Shown here: in pieces, positions 34,760-64,000 of the stretch
Layout: every line of letters begins with the position of its first letter
Numbering within the stretch: the first letter of the stretch is position 1
Assembly: GCA_000149265.1 (NCBI GenBank)
Contig: CH003198.1
Location: 153,885 to 217,884 of the forward strand
From: Ciona savignyi
Lineage: Eukaryota > Chordata > Ascidiacea > Phlebobranchia > Cionidae
Reading direction: 5' to 3'
DNA: 64,000 nucleotides
Translations under genes and position numbers: made by a program
The notes under the pieces: model-generated
Told to the model about the DNA's origin: nothing
Database searches by the model: none
The model's input: only the letters and a program-made list of their open reading frames with translations

Positions 34760-35042
34760 AACTAAAAACTAAACTAAGATCAACGCCTACGATCTGTAGA
34801 ATAATTCGCCTATTTTTCATCCGGCAGCTGGCGCTCGCGAGTAAAACCAGAATTTGCATGATTCCGTTTCATTCTCTCGCTCCTATTCTCTTCCGTGTGT
34901 CAGGATGTCTTCGGTACCTGGCCTGGTACATTCCGTGAAACAGTTTGCCTCCCATAAATGGACGTAGCCAATTGCACGATCGTGGTACCTATCTTTCATC
35001 AGGAGACCTTTCAAGCGTCGAAAGATATTACAAGGCGTTGAA
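34760..35042 (+). promoter_or_regulatory. Probable 5' region and leader of ZEB
   Basis: CpG-richer than the nebulin introns and directly upstream of the proposed ATG. No TATA box stands out. The start of transcription cannot be placed from sequence alone; a pyrimidine-rich stretch ending CCGTGTGTCAG near 34904 could be a cis or trans splice acceptor. Confidence 0.35.
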
Positions 35043-57480
<22,438 letters not shown>

Positions 57481-58720
57481 AGCGCTTTATGACGATTATT
57501 TGCTTTTTATTACGTCACCATTATGATTCACACCGCCTTTTGTTATCCCATTGTTACGTTACGATCCCCGCGCTGTACAGTTTGTTATCGTGCTGCCTAA
57601 TTTCTTCACTGTCTATTTCATCGCCGTTTGCGTCATCGCGTACTACGTCATCAGTTACTACGTCATCTTCATATTTTGAGCCTTCTTCAAACGCGCGTCA
57701 TCAAAGTGCCTATTTGCGTCGGGGATTTCCCTCATTGTTGCATGTCCTCACACCGTTTCGTGTATTTGCATGAAAACTTCGGATTGTTGTCGTTTTTGCA
57801 CGCCACCATGCGGATAGAGATACGTTGCAAATCTATTACGCAGAACCCCCTTTGTTGCAATAATTTATATTTTTCTGTCACAGCATTCCGCGAAATGCCT
57901 ACTAATCACAAACTAATTTTCAATAATTTTCCTTTTTTTGTAGATATTTAAATTTGGAAGTGAATTTTGGTGCTGACTCGCAAAAATGTGACATTTTTTT
58001 TGTAAATATATTTCAAGGGCCAAGATTTATATTTCGTACCAGAACTCGCATATTAACGCACAATAAAAAGAACTAACAGAACTGGTCTGATTACAATTTG
58101 TACAATAATCAAAATACTGGATGACTAATCCCTTTCCAATATCGCTAAAAATTTTCATAATAATAACGAATTCATACAAAAACGATACTTAAATCTTGAT
58201 GCTCAACCTGTTAATACAAAGACTCCTGTTCGATATTGCAAGGGAATTACTCATGTTTGCATCACCTGTAGGTAAAAGTAATGAGTAACTCGCGTCATTG
58301 ATTCAGTTGTTCAGATGAATGCGGAAATGCTTGAGTTTGAATGCGTACGCTTCTAACCAAGCAAAGCAGTTTATAAATACTATGGAATACTTAGTTGTAG
58401 AAGGGGAAAACGACTGTTAAGTTAGTTTTGCCAGTTATACCTGTGAATATGTGTATATTTGACCGAGCAATAGGCAGTTTATAAATAAAACGAAATACTC
58501 AGTTTTAGCAGGTTACACGAACATAAGTAACATTTGCCATGTATATCTGTATATATGTAAATATTTGATTATTAAGTTAGATTTGTAAGTTATGTCTGTA
58601 TATATATATATGTAGTAAAAAATGTAAAAGGTTTGTAAGTTAGATATGTAAATATTTGTATATATGACTTGTGATTGAATACACGCCAAAATAAAGTTAG
58701 CGCAATAAACACGTTAGTTC
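57481..58720 (+). other. ZEB 3' UTR region
   Basis: No coding frame. Candidate polyadenylation signals AATAAA occur at 58062-58067, near 58486, and near 58690 and 58705. From about 58380 to 58640 a phrase with TTTATAAATA...CGAAATACTCAGTT and TGTATATATGTAAATATTTGA repeats imperfectly. The next gene starts about 100 bases after the last signal. Confidence 0.6.
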
Positions 58721-58827
58721 GACAATGTATTTCCTAATCTAAGGTTTGTTGTTGTTTAACCTCTAATATTGTGATTCACAGTATTGTACAGCGTTTCTTG
58801 TCTGAACGAATCTATCAGTGTTAAAAG

Positions 58828-61334
58828 ATGAGCAGAGCTAAAGGGGGGCTGTATCGAAACACACTGCAACAGCAAGCTATTAACTCCATTCTGCAATCTT
58901 TTACGAAAGAGGTACATTTGACGTCATCAATTTTACATATGACGTCACTAATTTTACATTTGACATCATCAAATTTACATTTAACGTCACTAATTTAACA
59001 TTTGACGACATTAATTTTACATTTGACGTCACCAATTTTATATTTGACGTCATCAGTTTTATATTTGACGCCATAAATTTCAATTCAAGAATCTAAATCT
59101 TTTCCATTTCGCATCAGGTGGCTTTCCTGTACCTCGGCGAGAATCTAAAGTTGGGTGAACGGGGAAACAATCTGTTGTTGGATCTAATCAAGACTAAAAA
59201 TTTAAGAGAGGTTCGATTTGCAGACTGCGTTCTTAAAAGCGAAGATTTGAAACAAATCAGAGATTTCTTATGGAAAAAGGTATGAGGCATTTTTCTGTTG
59301 ACAATTGCTGAATATGTTCCTGTCGCGTTTTTTAATGCCATGTAAATATTGCATGACTATCAGATGAAAATGGCTCTATAATCAGTTGCTACAAATTTAA
59401 ACACCCACTAACAAATACAGGATACGTCATTCATTGCATCCTGCAGACACATAGATATATACGTGGGTGGTCCAACCACATATATGTGTAATGATTAATA
59501 GGACCTGGCTTAACTAGGTTCAAATACATATTGGCTATACTAAAATATACGTTGATGTCTCAACATAAAAACACCCTAAATAACACAAAAGTGCCTACTT
59601 ATTATAAATGTACCCTACTGACCTATTGTATATTATTACTGCGGACATTGTTTTACCTATATCACATCCTTAATATAAAGACCTTCTTTGCATGTTTTGT
59701 ACTTTTACTATTCGACTATGTGAAATGATTATACCGACCTGCTGTATGTTATAACTTCACTAATCTGCTTGCTGTGCATTCGCATTATTGTTGCTATGCT
59801 GCAAAGGCTGCTAACCATGCTAACACTAAACCTTATCAATGTACCGACCTATGCTGTATATTGTACCTTAACCCGACTGCTTGCTCTATCCGCATAAATA
59901 TGGCTACGCTATAAAGGCTAACCATGTTAACAAACTTCTGCTAGACGCACAAGCTCATATTCCGAGACAACGTGGACATAGGCTTGGAAGGTTGCACTCT
60001 GCTTAAACATTTGCTGAAACGTCATGAAGTTCGGGTATTTTCAATGTGGGATTGTGACGTTGGACAAGTACAGCTTTCTTACGTCATACAGGGCCTTATT
60101 GCGATGAAAGGAGATACGGTGATTGTTTATTTTTAACTCTTGACTAACATTTTAACTTTTAGGCATTTTTAAAATTATTCAAGGTAATTATTTATTACAT
60201 ATTTATAACTAAGTAGTAACTCAAATCATTTGTGGGAAGCACAAAGATAGAGCTCTTTAGCGACATCGAACAGAGAAAAAAAAATAGGATTTTCATGTTT
60301 TATCCCTGTGAATGGGTAAACATAAGGGGGTTACAGTCAACTTTATATTACCTCGCGCCGACCATCGGTTTACCGGAGCTATTGCAGTGTGTTGTGTATG
60401 ATTCAGACGTTTTCTGGTTATAGCGGAGCTATTCTAATATGTTTTACATAATTGAGAAGTTTCTTTGGTATAGTACAACCTTTGATATAGTACAGTCCCT
60501 TATTCATCGGTTTTAAACGATAACCGCTTATAGTGCCTTCCCTAAAGATACACTTATGTAGACAACAGCTGATTCCAATCCCACTCTGATTGCTAAATTG
60601 CTGAAATTCTAACCACTTTTCTATCCTATCCTATCCTGTCAGGCATACATACTAGATTCGCGTGTAAAACATAAAAACAAGTTTGTTATTCAGGTTGAAG
60701 AATTAAACTTCCGCGGGTCCCATATAACCACAGACTGCTGTATATTACTGAAAGAAATGCTGTCAGCGAAACGAGTAAAGAAACTCGACTTGGGACATTG
60801 CAGGATAACTCACGACCAATTGATCTATCTTGCCGATGGGTTATACGCAATGTCCGGGACCATGGTAACCAACACATATTGTGTTTTTATGTGTCATTTT
60901 AATTTTTTATGATTTTTACCTAAAAACTTTTTGGCAATAGATTGATAACTTATTTTGTGAGATGTTATATCATGTGAAACCGCGTGCGCACCGTCAGGTT
61001 GCCCGAGCTTGGTGCGATGTGCTGTGATTTTGACTTCAAATATTTCGTGATATTTTTAGGGGTTAAACTGATAATTTTATGCTTATTTTTTTACTCTGGG
61101 AGTTTTAACTTGTAGAAGATGATCGCATTTAATACCAAACCAATTCATATTTACTATATACATAAATGTGTCCAACTAATATTTATAGATGATTAATAAA
61201 ACTTTGTATCTAAATATCCGACCGCACAGGACCTGTTAAACCTACGAGGAAACATCCTTACACGTAATGAAGTAGAAGAGTTCCGGACAGCAACTAAAGA
61301 TAAAGTCATTGAAGGTATGAGTTTATCTCTATAA
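58828..61334 (+). CDS. Small leucine-rich-repeat protein (ribonuclease-inhibitor/NLR-like repeats)
   Basis: Five exons: 58828-58911, 59118-59279, 59954-60118, 60694-60864 and 61230-61334 if read to the TAA, all phase 0, about 228 residues. Exons 2-4 code 54-57 residues, each a pair of 28-residue LRRs (ELNFRGSHITTDCCILLKEM, VKKLDLGHCRITHDQLIYLA), the exon pattern known from RNH1 and the LRR part of NLR proteins. No NACHT, F-box or signal peptide is present. LRRs of this type bind proteins in the cytosol; partner unknown. The ATG has an in-frame TAA shortly before it and an acceptor-like AG at 58819, so the mRNA may be trans-spliced. Alternative end: a donor at 61315 and a short last exon at 63007 (VTFY and stop). 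It could also be a fragment of a larger decayed gene. Confidence 0.75.
58912..59090 (+). repeat. 21-base minisatellite in LRR-gene intron 1
   Basis: About eight units of TTTGACGTCATCAATTTTACA with changes. As the unit is seven codons, the minus strand is open for 60 codons with a seven-residue period (TSNVKLM); this is a repeat artefact. Confidence 0.92.
59280..59953 (+). repeat. LRR-gene intron 2 with an imperfect tandem duplication
   Basis: A segment of about 100 bases at 59729-59830 (ACCGACCTGCTGTATGTTATAAC...CTGCTTGCTGTGCATTCGCATTA...TGCTGCAAAGGCTGCTAACCATGCTAACA) recurs at 59840-59940 (ACCGACCTATGCTGTATATTG...CTGCTTGCTCTATCCGCATAA...ATAAAGGCTAACCATGTTAACA). The second copy directly precedes the acceptor of exon 3. 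Confidence 0.7.
60294..60405 (-). repeat. SINE family B, reverse 3' part (LRR-gene intron 3)
   Basis: TTTTATCCCTGTGAATGGGTAAACATAAGGGGGTTA, CCTCGCGCCGACCATCGGTTTACCGGAGCTATTGCAGTGTGTTGTGTATGATTCA. Confidence 0.75.
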
Positions 61335-61573
61335 ACATGTGTTTAATTTGCTACTTATGCAAAGCCTATTTGACAACGATTTTGTTTTAATTTTACAGTA
61401 AAACAATTTTTATGGTTTGGGGTAGCGCGAATAATGTGTGGGCGCTAAAAATTAGGGAGTGAGCTCAATAACTGAATGACTTCTAACCTGGCTTATTCAG
61501 CCGTCTACCTAATTCTGCTTGTCTGGTGACATTAGACGACGTGGTCAGAGTTTCGACTTTCTTTTTTTCTCTT

Positions 61574-61678
61574 TTTTTACCGATCCAAGTTTCGAACCCA
61601 TGATGGGCTCGTCGCTAGGACCCTTTTTTGGGTATAAGTCGGTATATGTATCGGTCGCGTTGACGACACGACCGTACA
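61574..61678 (-). repeat. SINE family A, reverse copy
   Basis: TTTTTACCGATCCAAGTTTCGAACCCATGATGGGCTCGTCGCTAGGACCC...GTCGGTATATGTATCGGTCGCGTTGACGACACGACCGTAC; the stretch between GCGTTGAC and CACGACCG is shortened. Confidence 0.75.
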
Positions 61679-62088
61679 GAGTTTCGACTTTCAGGTTTCA
61701 GGTTTTGTTAGTCTGTTATATAGTTGGGCGAGACACTTAACGGACGTCGCTTAAATACAGGAAAATGATGTACTACAATAGCTACACCGACGGTAATCTG
61801 ACGATTGCACGTGTGATAACTTGTGCATTTCTTATGAAGAAAACACATGAATATCCTTTGGCAATTCATTGTACATTTTGTTTTTATATCAAATATGTAT
61901 AAACACAACGTGGCACATATTTTTTAAGAATATTTTAATTTTAAACAGGGAGAACCTATGCACCATAGGTTGCAGATTTTTATGTATAACATAAAAAAGC
62001 AATGGTCAGTTTGTAAATATTTTTTTTGTAAAATATTCCGTTTTGTCGGGAAATAGAGATTTACCGTGAGAGAAAACTTGTAGACTCT

Positions 62089-62097
62089 ACCCTATAT

Positions 62098-62147
<50 letters not shown>
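62089..62147 (+). repeat. (TA)n microsatellite
   Basis: A run of TA units, broken only by an AGA near its left end and bounded by CCCTATATAG and AGACTTAAC. Confidence 0.95.
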
Positions 62148-62149
<2 letters not shown>

Positions 62150-63006
62150 TTAACCTGTACCTGAAAGTACACTTACAACTATGCAAATTAAAACAGTTGC
62201 TTTGAAATGTGGGTTGAATGCTATCAATAGAAACTACACAGTAACCTGTAGGTTGTGTGACTCATAAGACTGAGTCATGCGGTATAAATGGCCAGGTGGA
62301 GTTTACGACGGTTCGGCTGTCAGTATATTAAGTTCAATGATGTTTTATTTTTAACCGGTGAATGCAGCCGGTCTATATGAGTCATAATACCCCTGTAATT
62401 CCAATTTTACCCATTGCCTGGTATAAATTTATAAAAAATGACTGTTTGTTTAAAAAGAACAAACAGCTGAAATGTAACGAACCATAGAGACTCGTTTGTT
62501 GTGTATTGCTTTATACAACTTTTGTTTAACATTTTATTACACCTTTTGTACGCCTTTTTATACACATTTATCTCACCTTGGTAACACATTTTACAGACCG
62601 TTTATTCCGAGTTATATTTTATTCCAAATTTAGTGCATTCCATTGCACTTTTAACTTATTTTATTTTCAAATTGCTATTTTAAATCGCAAGTTTTTATTA
62701 TTTTGGGGGGTAATCAAGTAGTTTAACGTTGGCGTCAGTGCAGTGCTGTTTCCCGTGTTGGCGAAATTTGTGCCACACAATTTAGTTCTCTCTTGTTTTT
62801 TGACCAGCAAGATGTGTTTTAATATCGAATTCTTAATATTGGTGTTTAATGTTTTTAAGCATTTATAACTTTATTTATAATAACAATTTTAGTTTTAAGC
62901 AAAATGCAGCAATCCCTAGCATTCGGTCTAACGGTAGGGTTAGACAGCGTCTTGAGTTGCTACAAAGTCTTTCATAAAATACCTAAATAATTTTCTTCTT
63001 TTTCAG

Positions 63007-63020
63007 TTACCTTCTACTAA
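63007..63020 (+). CDS. Candidate last coding exon of the LRR gene
   Basis: After the good acceptor tctttttcag the sequence gives a phase-1 continuation of 61314 with four residues (VTFY) and TAA. A 1.7-kb intron would be needed. I rate reading to the stop at 61334 as about equally likely. Confidence 0.35.
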
Positions 63021-63392
63021 GAACATCGGAACGAAGGAAGCTTCACAAACTTTGATCAATTTTCATATCTATTTATTTTATATTATTAACCTATTTGTTG
63101 TTTTTTTTCGATACGAGCGCTTCACTTTCAAGTTTGCACCATGACCACATTACGTTATAATGACGGTCAAATCAAAATTGCTGATTTTTGTTTGCAATTA
63201 AATATTTTGAAACTAGAATGAAACTATATTATCGCATCGGCATTGGTTGCACATATCTTAATTTTGGTATATATTACATAATTTTGGTAATTATTACATA
63301 CCTTTGGTATTTATTACAGTATCTTGAGGGGAAAGAGTACAAGTAGATAGGTATATAGGCTATATATAATAATATTATAGCATAGGATATTT

Positions 63393-63592
63393 ATGTTTAT
63401 CCCCGGGAATGGAAAAACCAATGGGGTTAACACACGGGCAATTGTCAGATCACCTCGCGCCCAACGTCGGGTTGTGTGTTATGTATGATTCACACGTTTC
63501 TTTAATTTAGTACAACCCATTAATCCGCTGGGTTCAGGCAATGTCCATTAAGTGCCTTGCCCAAGGACACAACGGACTAGCTAGCGACTGCA
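63393..63592 (-). repeat. SINE family B, reverse copy
   Basis: TGTTTATCCCCGGGAATGGAAAAACCAATGGGGTTAACACACGGGCAATTGTCAGATCACCTCGCGCCCAACGTCGGG, then CCATTAATCCGCTGGGTTCAGGCAATGTCCATTAAGTGCCTTGCCCAAGGACACAACGGACTAGCTAGCGAC. The tRNA-like head is cut off after GCTAGCGAC. Confidence 0.8.
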
Positions 63593-64000
63593 ATGCTTCC
63601 TATCATTGTTAATGCCACCGCCAATCACCACCAAACAATTATTCCGCTGTTATCTAACTCACCATGCATTGGATGAATTGCGTAGTTCCATATATTAAGT
63701 ATTCAGGGAACGTGGATATGTATTTAAGACAGCAATGCATATAATTATGTATCTGGAGACTATTTTTAGTTTAGTTCAGTTTAATTTTTAATTTTTTGCT
63801 CCTTCGTTACAATGAAGAAGAATAGCATAATTATTTCAAGTTAAGGAGACAGGCTAAAACGGCAAAACTACAGTAGTTAAAACTATGTCAGTAAATAGAC
63901 ACATTACAAAGGAGAAAAAAATGACGTGGGCCGTTAAACCTTACATTAATAAAAGTAAATTACAACAGAAAAATTCAAAACAAAATTAATGAAATTTAAT
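63593..64000 (+). other. Window end, no gene seen
   Basis: AT-rich sequence with no exon pattern and no clear repeat. Confidence 0.4.

Larger units (their letters stand above)
61335..63392 (+). other. Region after the LRR gene without a clear gene
   Basis: AT-rich with many short T-runs. Apart from the repeats listed and the possible exon at 63007 I see nothing coding on either strand. Confidence 0.45.

Noticed and set aside
58901-59083. Minus-strand 60-codon frame with a seven-residue period
   Set aside because: The 21-base minisatellite gives it; no splice or homology support.

Overview
The window looks like tunicate nuclear DNA, most like Ciona. It is AT-rich, has very many short introns, animal-type splice sites and tRNA-derived short repeats, and carries a giant nebulin gene and a ZEB transcription-factor gene. 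The species call is inference from gene content and style. No long open frames exist because nearly every coding exon is only 25 to 240 bases; I built the genes by joining exons by eye on splice sites, phase and protein pattern.

Layout, all on the + strand. (1) 44-32276: the 3' part of a nebulin gene, 76 coding exons, about 3,022 residues and about 79 nebulin repeats by my count, then a linker and a C-terminal SH3 domain; the 5' end lies before the window. Five seven-repeat super-repeats (608-11549) are followed by single repeats and a C-terminus very like the vertebrate one. (2) 32360-35042: intergenic, with two copies of a 462-base element that look identical. (3) 35043-57480: a ZEB1/2-type zinc-finger repressor, 23 proposed coding exons, about 1,074 residues, with an N-terminal NuRD-binding-type motif, five N-terminal fingers, a CtBP motif, an AT-hook-like motif and three C-terminal fingers, but no homeodomain that I can find. 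(4) 58828-about 61334 (or 63020): a small leucine-rich-repeat gene of ribonuclease-inhibitor/NLR type without other domains. The rest, to 64000, holds repeats.

Repeats are plentiful: two tRNA-related SINE-like families, a TIR element family, a hAT-type MITE with target duplication, a further dispersed 270-base repeat, GT and TA microsatellites, a 16-base and a 21-base minisatellite, and many TGACGTCA-like words in introns. The most notable points are a one-base frameshift in nebulin exon 8 beside a nearly identical intact paralogous exon, a conserved motif in repeat 3 of each nebulin super-repeat in the place of the vertebrate WLKGIGW motif, and an extra zinc finger in ZEB whose end resembles the unexplained linker of vertebrate ZEB2. 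The three genes have no evident shared pathway: nebulin is a muscle thin-filament protein, ZEB a nuclear repressor, and the third gene a probable protein-binding LRR protein.
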